Below are positions 24,746 to 32,065 of a stretch of 37,533 bases of DNA, in pieces (position 1 is the stretch's first letter; the number at the start of each line of letters is the position of its first letter). A model generated the notes under the pieces. The model worked only from the letters and a program-made list of their open reading frames with translations. It made no database searches and was not told the origin of the DNA. Source of the stretch: Verrucomicrobiota bacterium (GTDB taxonomy: Bacteria; Verrucomicrobiota; Verrucomicrobiia; Limisphaerales; UBA1100); the NCBI GenBank assembly GCA_028872685.1, contig JAPKEI010000001.1, positions 1 through 37,533 of the forward strand. The letters are read 5' to 3'. Made by a program: the position numbers and the translations under genes.

Positions 24746-25267
24746 ATGCACGAAAACTGGCGACAACAATTTCAGGAACTATTTTCCACCGGCGTGAAAC
24801 GCTACGAAGCGGGACGGCACAGTCCCGAATCGATGTTCGAAACAGAGGACACTATCTTTCTCGAATCCATCGGTTGCAGCGCGTTGGAGATGTTTGATTT
24901 TTGTGATGACTACGTGCGATGGGGCGATGTAATTTACGAGCATGTGGAGGAACTGCAAGCCGTGCGCCTCGATCATTTTCAGAATACGCTAAATGGCAAA
25001 CCCGCCGAGCACCGTATGGACATCGATGAATTCCCCGAAAAATCAGCTGAAGTGGAAGGTATCGCCTGGCTCCCGCGCCTCATCACCAAGGCCCGCGCGA
25101 AGCTCGCCGGGAGTTTACCAGCCGACCTCATGTACGGCTGAGGCGGCGACCGCCAGTTCTTCCGTGAGAAGAACGTCAATCCAGCCAAACTCCTAAGTGT
25201 CACCCTTGCTGCCGGCAAGAACGATCAGCAAGTCATCGATTACGTAAAAAGTTGCGCTGATATTTAA
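24746..25267 (+). CDS. DUF5069-like protein, candidate selenoprotein (in-frame TGA read as Sec)
   Basis: From ATG 24746 the frame runs 131 codons to a TGA (25139-25141), then stays open for 41 more codons to TAA (25265-25267): 173 residues if the TGA is read as selenocysteine (U132). The part before it ends in AWLPRLITKARAKLAGSLPA then DLMYG; the part after it begins GGDRQFFREKNVNPAKLLSV and ends IDYVKSCADI. Both sides match the C-terminal DUF5069 pattern (LPRLIxKARA...G...MYGC-GGDR-FF...IL/VxDYV), and from memory homologues have Cys at the TGA position. A stem-loop lies right after the TGA. The final TAA overlaps the ferredoxin stop by 4 bp. It is the last gene of the operon. Alternatives are a nonsense mutation, giving a truncated 131-residue protein, or a sequence error. 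DUF5069 has no known function. Confidence 0.7.
25156..25174 (+). promoter_or_regulatory. Candidate bacterial SECIS hairpin
   Basis: GTTCTTC (25156-25162) and GAAGAAC (25168-25174) form a perfect 7-bp stem with the loop CGTGA. The stem begins 14 nt after the TGA, and the loop begins 21 nt after it with G as its second base. This matches the bacterial SECIS rule: small loop, a G in the first two positions, and a stem a short way downstream of UGA. A second 5-bp hairpin GGCGG-CGA-CCGCC lies between TGA and this stem (25142-25154). Confidence 0.6.
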
Positions 25268-25632
25268 TCCGCTTGGCAGCCATTTGCGCTCGCAAAGGCA
25301 TGGTCTTCTACAATGCGCCCGTTGATGAGGTGCTCCTGAATGATGCGCTCCAATACTTCAGGCGTGCAGGAGTGGTACCAAGTGCCCTCCGGATACACCA
25401 CCGCCACCGGCCCTTGAAGGCACACGCGAAGGCAATTTGCCTTGGTGCGAAATACCTTTGGCTCCACGCCCACAAGGCCAAGTTCCTTCAGCCGGTTTTT
25501 TAAAAAATTCCACGAGGCCAAGCCGATTTCCTTGTCGCAGCACTTGGCCTCAGTTTGATCGGCGCACAAAAAAATGTGCCGATGATATTTTGAAAGGCCC
25601 AGCGACTCAGTGGTTTTTTGAAGTTCGTCCAT
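25264..25632 (-). CDS. Thioredoxin-like [2Fe-2S] ferredoxin domain protein
   Basis: 122 residues from ATG 25632; a TTG at 25638 would overlap the previous stop and is less likely. Cysteine pattern: HIFLCADQTEAKCC near residues 20-33, then RTKANCLRVCLQGPVAVVYPEG broken here into the NCLRVC pair. Four of these cysteines would hold a 2Fe-2S cluster in a thioredoxin fold, as in stand-alone shuttle ferredoxins from cyanobacteria and other bacteria. The conserved WYHSCTPEVLERIIQEHL end is present. It follows the Tim44-like gene by 2 bp on the minus strand and converges on the selenoprotein candidate with a 4-bp overlap. The electron partner is unknown. Confidence 0.92.
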   Translation of the reverse strand: MDELQKTTESLGLSKYHRHIFLCADQTEAKCCDKEIGLASWNFLKNRLKELGLVGVEPKVFRTKANCLRVCLQGPVAVVYPEGTWYHSCTPEVLERIIQEHLINGRIVEDHAFASANGCQAD

Positions 25633-25634
25633 GA

Positions 25635-27149
25635 TCAACCGGCGTACTCCTCGTCCTGCTGAATCTCGCTGAGCACCCAGTCAAAATCGCCGCTAGTCAG
25701 TTTGCTACCGCAGTATTCGCATTCGCCGGCCATGGTAATATTGAGCTCGGCGGCACAGTTGGGGCAAACAGCATCGCCTTTGGTATTCTCGACCGCGCCA
25801 CGACCACGGACAAAAGTCCAGTATTCACTGAATTGAGTGCGTTTCTTTTTGCTACCGCACACATGATTGCCTTGAGCATCCTCGGTGTAATCAACCATCG
25901 ACGCCCGGAGACGGCAGGTGATTGCATCATAAAACTTGTCGGACCGGATCTTTACCAACTCCATGTCATCCAGCGCCACTTCCTTCAACACGTTGCGGAG
26001 GTTTTGGCGTTGGTATTCTTCCACCCAATACTTGTGATTTTGATACAAGCTGTCCGTTTCAAACGGCCGCAGCACGGCCAGATCCTGCGCACCCCAGGCA
26101 GTTTGCAAGGTGTGGTAGATATGGCGGAAGCGCGCGACGATCTTTTCAAAATCCAATCCCGGATGCGCCTCCACTAGTAGGATACGGCGGGTCTCCAATT
26201 CAGGATCGAATACCGTGGGGAATTCAAAACCCACATCATCAGCCTTGCTAGTGAGTGCGGGACCGACATTGCGGCGGTCCAGTTCCACAATGCCTGTGAC
26301 AAACCAATGATGCTCGCCACGCGTGTATTGGTTTCCGCAATGCGGGCAGGTGCCGTCTGGCTCCGGCTCCAGCGGGCTGCCGCAGCCCACACAGCCCAGC
26401 GCGCTGATGCGTTCGGGTTCCGGGCTCAAGGCTCCCGCCCTCCGGCTAAGATGCCAGATTTGCCGCGTATAGATGGCGCTCTCCTTTTCGCCGCTCACCT
26501 GAGTGTAATTAGCCTCATAACTTAGTCGTACTGAAGCAATTTCATTTGGCTCCGCCGGTACGTGCAGTTCATCCACGGTGAGGCCTCCCACCACCACGCC
26601 ATGAACATCAGTAAGCGAGGAATGCAGGCCTTCCAGCCATCCGCGTGCGCCATCATCAAGGTACTGGCTGTAGCGCGCCAACTGGCCCGAGCCACGGGCC
26701 TCGTGAATTTTGGAAAATAACGAGTAACTGAAATCACGAAAGAGCACCTCGGAAAAATTTTCGTCGTGTGCCCGCAAGGCATCCCAATTCAGTGGCGGCG
26801 ACGGTTCAGGCGTTACCCTGATAGACCTTTGCTCATTCGATTTGAACTTATACCAAAGATATACCACAAATCCCGTAATCGGCAGGCCAATGTACGGGTA
26901 GTGGATACAAAACATAATCCAATAAACAAACAGTTCACCACCACCTCCTCCTCCACCGCCGCCACCGCCGCCACTGTAGCCACCGCCGCCACTGTAGCCA
27001 CCGCCGCCACCGCCGCCGCCGCCACTGTAGCCACCGCCGCCACCCAAACGCGCCCAGAGTTCCGGAGCGAGCCATGCCGCCACCAAAAAGACGAATGCCC
27101 AAAAGCAAAAACGCCGCCATGCTTCCGGATGGGTTCGCAAATGGTTCAT
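25635..27149 (-). CDS. Tim44-like membrane protein with Gly-rich linker and two zinc ribbons
   Basis: 504 residues. An N-terminal membrane helix (FCFWAFVFLVAAWLAP) is followed by a glycine-rich segment (G36-G71) with three YSGGGG-type repeats, then a second membrane helix (YIGLPITGFVVYLWY). The following region (ENFSEVLFRDFSYSLFSKIH and GWLEGLHSSLTDVHGVVVGG) resembles the Tim44-like fold of small-molecule or lipid-binding import factors. Two zinc ribbons occur: CVGCGSPLEPEPDGTCPHCG and, near the C-terminus, CPNCAAELN...CEYCGSKL. The protein is probably membrane-anchored with a large cytosolic domain. It overlaps the TPM-domain gene by one base (TGATG), so these form an envelope-related pair. 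Precise role unknown. Confidence 0.8.
   Translation of the reverse strand: MNHLRTHPEAWRRFCFWAFVFLVAAWLAPELWARLGGGGGYSGGGGGGGGGYSGGGGYSGGGGGGGGGGGGELFVYWIMFCIHYPYIGLPITGFVVYLWYKFKSNEQRSIRVTPEPSPPLNWDALRAHDENFSEVLFRDFSYSLFSKIHEARGSGQLARYSQYLDDGARGWLEGLHSSLTDVHGVVVGGLTVDELHVPAEPNEIASVRLSYEANYTQVSGEKESAIYTRQIWHLSRRAGALSPEPERISALGCVGCGSPLEPEPDGTCPHCGNQYTRGEHHWFVTGIVELDRRNVGPALTSKADDVGFEFPTVFDPELETRRILLVEAHPGLDFEKIVARFRHIYHTLQTAWGAQDLAVLRPFETDSLYQNHKYWVEEYQRQNLRNVLKEVALDDMELVKIRSDKFYDAITCRLRASMVDYTEDAQGNHVCGSKKKRTQFSEYWTFVRGRGAVENTKGDAVCPNCAAELNITMAGECEYCGSKLTSGDFDWVLSEIQQDEEYAG
26937..27044 (-). repeat. Gly-codon low-complexity tract in the Tim44-like gene
   Basis: The region encodes G36-G71, mostly GGC/GGT codons, with GGCTACAGTGGCGGCGG (GYSGG) units recurring three times. 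It is a coding microsatellite, likely to vary in length between strains, and makes a flexible linker between two membrane helices. Confidence 0.85.
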
Positions 27150-27802
27150 CAGTGAATACGGGGTACGTTGGAAAGTTCGTCGATGTCATCTTCCTCCACC
27201 GGCAGAGATTCGGCTAGAAATTCGCCCAACTGCTCCACCACCTGCGCGGCCGCAGCGGCCAATTCATCGCTTTGGGCAAGGGGTTGAAAAGATAATCGCA
27301 ACGCGGCCCATTTGTCCGTGCTCACCGCCTTGATCACGCCGCTATCGGCGATGACCGCCACGTGACGTTCGGTTTGCGAGAGCAATACCACAATGCCCGT
27401 GCGACCGCGGGTTTGGGAAACGCCCTGTTGATGAAACAGCAATTGCGCTGCCTCCTCCACCTGTCTTTTCTGCCGCGTGGGACCGGCCACAATGCGGTGG
27501 ACAAGGGGTGTTTGCGCACTAAACAACCACGCGAAGCCGAACACCATCGCAAGGTTGAGCGGCAACCAGTCAGAACTATGAGTAGTCCATGGGTTGAAGA
27601 GCGCGTACAGCAACGCGAGGAATGTGATGCCAGAGGCGAATAGCAAATCAAGATCACGATACGATCCACAGCGTGGCTCCAATGCCACCACAAATTCCGC
27701 ACTGGTGCGACGCTCAGCTGCCTCCACCGCTGCGACAATTTGCTGGGTATCCGTTTCTCGGCTCACGGCCACACCATGATGATTTGCCTGAATTTCCGTC
27801 AA
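27149..27802 (-). CDS. TPM-domain (TLP18.3/Psb32/MOLO-1) membrane protein
   Basis: 217 residues. Residues 20-45 hold the TPM start (IVAAVEAAERRTSAEFVVAL), two membrane segments follow (LLFASGITFLALLYALFNP and LNLAMVFGFAWLFSA), and the second TPM block TGIVVLLSQTERHVAVIADSG, which has the family's strand-turn-strand, is after residue 130. The insertion of membrane helices into the TPM region is the form seen in short YgcG-like proteins. TPM proteins bind metal or act as phosphatase-like envelope factors in a few systems. The pair with a Gly-rich Tim44-like protein resembles LemA/TPM neighbourhoods. The divergent PQQ-propeller gene starts only 24 bp away. Confidence 0.8.
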   Translation of the reverse strand: MTEIQANHHGVAVSRETDTQQIVAAVEAAERRTSAEFVVALEPRCGSYRDLDLLFASGITFLALLYALFNPWTTHSSDWLPLNLAMVFGFAWLFSAQTPLVHRIVAGPTRQKRQVEEAAQLLFHQQGVSQTRGRTGIVVLLSQTERHVAVIADSGVIKAVSTDKWAALRLSFQPLAQSDELAAAAAQVVEQLGEFLAESLPVEEDDIDELSNVPRIH

Positions 27803-27826
27803 GCATAAGTCGTCAACCCCAAAGCC

Positions 27827-29092
27827 ATGCGAATCCTTTACTTCACCTTTTTAATCGCAATTACTGTACACGGGGAAAACTGGCCAATGTGGCGAGGGAC
27901 TTCCGGATTGGGCATTAGCGATGATAAAAATCTGCCCGTGGAGTGGAGTGCCACGAACAATATCGCGTGGAAAGTCCAAATGCCCGGGCGCGGCAACTCC
28001 ACGCCCATCGTTTGGGATGAGAAAATCTTCATCACTCAACCGCTGGAAGAAAAACAGGAACGCGCGCTGCTTTGTTTCGACCGACTCGACGGCAAATTGT
28101 TGTGGCAGCGCACCGTGAAATACACCGCACCCGAAGAATCGCACCGCACCAACCCTTACTGCAGTGAATCACCAGCCACCGATGGTGAACGAATCATCGC
28201 CGTTTATGGTTCCGCCGGCGTGTTTTGCTATGACCTCAAAGGGAAAGAATTGTGGAAACGTGATCTCGGTAAAATTAGTTTTGAATGGGGTGCTGCTGCC
28301 TCGCCCGTCATCCATGGCAATCTCGTTTACATCTACCGCGGGCCCGATCCAAAGGCGCATCTGATTGCGCTGGACAAGCGCACCGGAAAAACCGTTTGGA
28401 AAATTGACGACCCCGATGTGAACATCGCCGACCGGACCGATGGCTTTCGCGGAAACAAAAGCCGCGAATGGATTTGCAGCTTTAGCACTCCCATCCTTGT
28501 CAAAACCGCCAACCGCGAGGCTTTGGTGATGAGCTATCCCGGCAGCCTCGCCGGCATACAACCGAACACCGGAAAACTTCTTTGGCAATGCGGCGGGCTC
28601 AATCCGCTCATATACTCTTCGCCCATCGCGGGCGAAAACGTGGTCGTGGGCATGGGCGGTTTTTTTGGCACCACCGTAGCCGTTGCCGCCGGCGGCAAAG
28701 GCGACATGACTCCAAAAACTCTTTGGCGCACCGAACGCACCCCCAATCGCCTCGGCTCCGGAGTGGTGCATCAAGGCCACGTGTACGTACTCAACACCAA
28801 TGGGATTATGGAGTGCCTCGAATTAAAGACCGGCAAAGTGAAATTCTCCGAGCGTGTACGCGGCCGCGGCCCCAAGCAGGAATCATGGAGCTCAATGCTG
28901 TTGGCTGGAGACAAAATCTTCATCCCCAATCAATCCGGCGAAACGATCGTCCTCCGCGCCAAGCCGAAGTTTGAATTGATCGGCATCAATTCATTGGACG
29001 GCACGTTGACGAACAGCTCTCTGGCAGCATCGGAAGGGCAGTTTTTTCTGCGCACTCACAAACATTTGTGGTGCATTGGAAAACGGAAATAA
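27827..29092 (+). CDS. Exported PQQ-binding-like beta-propeller protein
   Basis: 421 residues. A short signal peptide (MRILYFTFLIAITVHG) precedes NWPMWRGTSGLGISDDKNLP, the usual opening of outer-membrane-assembly/PQQ-type propellers in Verrucomicrobia and Planctomycetes. Blade motifs follow: DGKLLWQR, KGKELWKRDLG, TGKTVWKIDD, TGKLLWQCGG, TGKVKFSER. These give a seven- or eight-bladed propeller that binds a cofactor or acts as a scaffold. The usual catalytic Asp/Glu ligands for PQQ could not be assigned, so it is probably not a quinoprotein dehydrogenase. It is convergent with the metalloprotease gene at 29108. Confidence 0.88.
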   Translation: MRILYFTFLIAITVHGENWPMWRGTSGLGISDDKNLPVEWSATNNIAWKVQMPGRGNSTPIVWDEKIFITQPLEEKQERALLCFDRLDGKLLWQRTVKYTAPEESHRTNPYCSESPATDGERIIAVYGSAGVFCYDLKGKELWKRDLGKISFEWGAAASPVIHGNLVYIYRGPDPKAHLIALDKRTGKTVWKIDDPDVNIADRTDGFRGNKSREWICSFSTPILVKTANREALVMSYPGSLAGIQPNTGKLLWQCGGLNPLIYSSPIAGENVVVGMGGFFGTTVAVAAGGKGDMTPKTLWRTERTPNRLGSGVVHQGHVYVLNTNGIMECLELKTGKVKFSERVRGRGPKQESWSSMLLAGDKIFIPNQSGETIVLRAKPKFELIGINSLDGTLTNSSLAASEGQFFLRTHKHLWCIGKRK

Positions 29093-29119
29093 AAACGGAA
29101 ATTGCGGCTAGTTTCCGTT
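29089..29119 (-). terminator. Candidate terminator for the metalloprotease gene, stop codon in its loop
   Basis: AACGGAAA and TTTCCGTT form an 8-bp stem around a 10-nt loop (29102-29111). On the minus strand the stem runs into a T-rich stretch (TTTTTATTT). The TAG stop of the minus-strand gene (29110-29108) lies inside the loop. The stem has few GC pairs, so strength is modest. Confidence 0.5.
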
Positions 29120-30568
29120 AAACCCACCTGCGGGCCAGCGGACAGTTGACCGATTGATGGGAACCGCGCGCTGCGAACTGGCATTGTTGGTCAACTTCTT
29201 AGCCTGAATTATTTGAGTGAGGTAATTACCCACCATCGGAGCAGTTTGCTGAATGGTCCAAGCGTTATTAGCAGAATTAGTGTTACCAGTGGGGGACCCC
29301 CAAACATTGATGTTGGGATTGGAAAAATATCCCAAACGCGGTCCGGCACCATATGCCATGATAGTGCGCATCGGATAATTCTGGCCATTCACAGTTACAT
29401 TAAACCGCATGCCGTTTGAATTGGTAAACGCGCCCTTGACCCAGCTACCAATGTCGTTGGTGGCATGTTGGCAACCGAGGTTATGGCCGATCTCATGTGC
29501 GAAAACCGATGTGGGTGCGTACACGCCTTCCATCACGGTCATTCCGTAGCTTGGCGCGGGGTTGAAGCTGGTGATCATCCAACCTGTACCGTGGAATAAT
29601 TCGCCCGGACTCGCACCCACAAACAGGGAGACAAGATCCGCTCGGTATTGCTGCCGCATCAGGTGGGCATTGTATAAATCCAAGGTCGTTCCATACGTAA
29701 GCGCCTTGAGATCTGTCACCAAATTGCCCGAGGTGCGATAATTGATTGGCCCGAGATGTGCGAGCACGAGTTTGGCGGTGATGCCACTGCGCCGGAATGC
29801 GGCATTCACTTGTGCCACGCTAAGCCGAGCGCGCGTCTCAATTCCTAGAAGGCCGGTGCTCTGCTTTTTGGCCTCGGGTGTGTAGAGTATCATAATGCTG
29901 ATAATCGGCGGCCCCCAGTTCACCGCTCCCTGCAATACTTGAGTAGGCCAAGGGTTGGTGCGGGTGAGCACATGCGTGAACGCCGAAAACCCGTTCACTC
30001 GATTGGTCACCCCCCATTGCAACGCAGGCATGATCGCAGCGTCAGCATCGGGTGCCACTTCCACCGGCTTGGCGGCAAAATGTTCCTGCAACGCATGAGG
30101 CGTTTGCATCGCCAGCGGATCCAGCTCCACCACCGAGTGTTCGCCGTTTCCGGCGTAGTTCACCAAAAACTGCCGACCATCAGGCAACTCCACCGTACCG
30201 GCCAACGCATCGTCGACCGTCACAAATACCGCCAAGCTCCGGGGCACGCCGACCACCTCACCCATTACTTCCGTGCTGTTTCCGCTGGTGTATTCAGAAT
30301 CCTCCAAGCGAATCCGAACCGTCTCGCCGGGAAACAATTCCAACTCAATAATTCTGCCCCCTTCGCGCACATCCTGCAACGCGTCGGGATGCAGCTTCAC
30401 ATGGCGGAACCGCTTGGCGATTTTCCGTTCGGGTAAGGAAATAATCGGACGCTTAGCCGCCTCCTCCAAGATCAGAGCCGGCGCAGGCTGCGTAGCGCGC
30501 CAAAGTTGAAGGCCGCCCACCACAAGAAAAGGCAGCAAAATCAAGAGTGCTATATATTGGCGTTTCAT
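29108..30568 (-). CDS. Exported reprolysin-like (M12B-type) zinc metalloprotease
   Basis: 486 residues. An N-terminal signal anchor (YIALLILLPFLVVGGL) is followed by a propeptide-like domain of about 200 residues and then a metzincin catalytic domain: PPIISIMILYTPEAKKQS, and the zinc motif FAHEIGHNLGCQH (H358, E359, H362, H368) with the Met-turn RTIMAYG about 45 residues later. These features define reprolysin/adamalysin-type peptidases; bacterial members are extracellular or surface proteins. It is alone on its strand, with a candidate terminator that starts in its own stop codon loop. The substrate is probably environmental protein. Confidence 0.92.
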   Translation of the reverse strand: MKRQYIALLILLPFLVVGGLQLWRATQPAPALILEEAAKRPIISLPERKIAKRFRHVKLHPDALQDVREGGRIIELELFPGETVRIRLEDSEYTSGNSTEVMGEVVGVPRSLAVFVTVDDALAGTVELPDGRQFLVNYAGNGEHSVVELDPLAMQTPHALQEHFAAKPVEVAPDADAAIMPALQWGVTNRVNGFSAFTHVLTRTNPWPTQVLQGAVNWGPPIISIMILYTPEAKKQSTGLLGIETRARLSVAQVNAAFRRSGITAKLVLAHLGPINYRTSGNLVTDLKALTYGTTLDLYNAHLMRQQYRADLVSLFVGASPGELFHGTGWMITSFNPAPSYGMTVMEGVYAPTSVFAHEIGHNLGCQHATNDIGSWVKGAFTNSNGMRFNVTVNGQNYPMRTIMAYGAGPRLGYFSNPNINVWGSPTGNTNSANNAWTIQQTAPMVGNYLTQIIQAKKLTNNASSQRAVPINRSTVRWPAGGFNGN

Positions 30569-30671
30569 GTCAAAATGGCCTCATTCACGAGACACTTGGC
30601 AACCTAGCACTCATCCGCCAGCGCGCAAGGTGAAAGTGCCCGGCAAGATTTTTTAAACCGTACCGACAATC

Positions 30672-30736
30672 CGGTAACAACACAGTTATAGGTATGTATT
30701 TGTGTCACGAAATAAAATTATTGCTCGGTAACAACA
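30672..30736. repeat. Two direct copies of CGGTAACAACA in a divergent promoter region
   Basis: The 11-mer occurs at 30672-30682 and 30726-30736, 54 bp apart, between the divergent metalloprotease and propeller-like genes. The copies may be operator half-sites facing both genes. The 298-bp interval (30569-30866) otherwise holds the promoter listed next and no gene. Confidence 0.4.
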
Positions 30737-30795
30737 ATCAGGAATTGAGATCTGGAAATAGGGGGATCATCATCGAATAGCTTCCTCGCAGCCCA

Positions 30796-30824
30796 TTGCA
30801 AAGCGCAAACCGAAATAATATAAA
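30796..30824 (+). promoter_or_regulatory. Sigma-70-type promoter for the gene at 30867
   Basis: TTGCAA (-35, 30796-30801), a 17-bp spacer, and TATAAA (-10, 30819-30824). The -35 matches 4 of 6 and the -10 matches 5 of 6. The expected start near 30831 leaves a leader of about 36 bases before the ATG. Confidence 0.6.
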
Positions 30825-30866
30825 TCTAGCATTGCCAGCCGCGCCCCTACTGCTACGATTTCGCCC

Positions 30867-31994
30867 ATGAAGACCGTTCTTGCTTCCCTCATTGCCCTCA
30901 CCCTCACCGCTAACGTATTTGCTGAAGGCTCTCAAGGCTCACCCAACGCTACTGCTGCGTTTTTAAAGAATGCGCAAAAGGGCGGACTTAAATTCAACGG
31001 CGTGGGTAATATGTTTGCCGGTCATTATGGGCTGTTGATTGTCGCCGAAAATGACGGCTCGCTCGTCGCCATCGATACCCGCCACACCGGTAAATTTACC
31101 ACAGTAAAACCCATCGCCAACCTCGGAGCCAAAGTGGCCGGTGCCCTTGGCACTACCACCGACAAAGTGACGATCAACGATCTCAAAGCCAATCCCGAGA
31201 CGGGCACTGTTTATATTAGCGTGCGCCGCAGTGACGGCATCAGCGCCATCCTTACCCTCGATGCCACGGGCAAGCTCGCCGCGCTCAATACCGCCAAGCT
31301 CAATTGGGTGCGCGTAAAGCTCGCCGATAAACTCCGCATCTCTCGCATTAGCGCCATTGGTCTCGCGGGCAATCGCGTGCTCGCCGCCGGCCAAAGCAAC
31401 GATGCTTTTCGCAGCAAAATATTCTCCATCCCCACACCGATCGAACACGGCAGCACGGCCAATATTTATAGCACAGACACCTACCACGTGGCACATGGCC
31501 GTTGGGAAACCAAAGCGCCCATCCAAAGCTTCATTCTCATGCAGGACGCAGGCAAGCCGTACCTCGTTGGCTCATTTGCCTGCACTCCGATTGCAAAATT
31601 CCCGCTCACCAATCTCAAGGATGGCGCACAAGTGAAAGGCACCAGCGTGCTCGAGCTGGGCTCCGGCAATCGCCCGCTCGATATGTTCACCTATCGAAGC
31701 GGCGGCAAGCAATGGCTCGTCACTCATTCAATGCGGTTCCACAAACTCTTTGATTACACTCCGAGCAAATACTGGGCCGCTCGCGTCGACATGAAGATCA
31801 TCACCGCCAGCGGGGAGAAAACCAACAAGACCGCCACCCGCCGCAACAAGACCATCGCCAAAGATCCGCAAGGCGTGGAAATCATCGAGGCCCTCCACGG
31901 CGCAGTACAAGTCGATGCCTACGGCAAACAACAAGCCATCCTGTTACGGGACGCCAACGGCAAGTTGAACTTGGAAATTGTAAAGTTGCCTTAA
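30867..31994 (+). CDS. Exported protein of unknown function, propeller-like
   Basis: 375 residues with a clear signal peptide MKTVLASLIALTLTANVFAE. The mature part has repeated short strands such as GLLIVAENDGSLVAID, DKVTINDLKANPETGTVYIS and GRWETKAPIQSFIL, suggesting a beta-propeller or similar all-beta fold. No cofactor or catalytic motif is recognisable. I do not know the family; it resembles a group of uncharacterised secreted proteins in Planctomycetes and Verrucomicrobia. A sigma-70-type promoter lies upstream. The S1/P1 nuclease gene follows after 71 bp on the same strand and may be cotranscribed. Confidence 0.85.
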   Translation: MKTVLASLIALTLTANVFAEGSQGSPNATAAFLKNAQKGGLKFNGVGNMFAGHYGLLIVAENDGSLVAIDTRHTGKFTTVKPIANLGAKVAGALGTTTDKVTINDLKANPETGTVYISVRRSDGISAILTLDATGKLAALNTAKLNWVRVKLADKLRISRISAIGLAGNRVLAAGQSNDAFRSKIFSIPTPIEHGSTANIYSTDTYHVAHGRWETKAPIQSFILMQDAGKPYLVGSFACTPIAKFPLTNLKDGAQVKGTSVLELGSGNRPLDMFTYRSGGKQWLVTHSMRFHKLFDYTPSKYWAARVDMKIITASGEKTNKTATRRNKTIAKDPQGVEIIEALHGAVQVDAYGKQQAILLRDANGKLNLEIVKLP

Positions 31995-32065
31995 TTGCCA
32001 ACGGCTAAAATCGCCGTGAACAGCTTTCAGTTGCGCCCAATCGCCCTCGCCTTCAGCCTCGGCTT

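Noticed and set aside
24746..25267. Genome-wide TGA recoding (for example TGA as Trp)
   Set aside because: TGA ends other clear genes at the expected position (recR, LarA-like, TIM-barrel, DUF1552), and Trp codons in the window are TGG.
26937..27044. CRISPR-like repeat array
   Set aside because: Units are short GGY/GGC codon runs inside a gene, without spacer-repeat order.
26766..27155. Thr/Ala-rich plus-strand frame
   Set aside because: It is the complement of the Gly-rich coding repeat of the Tim44-like gene.
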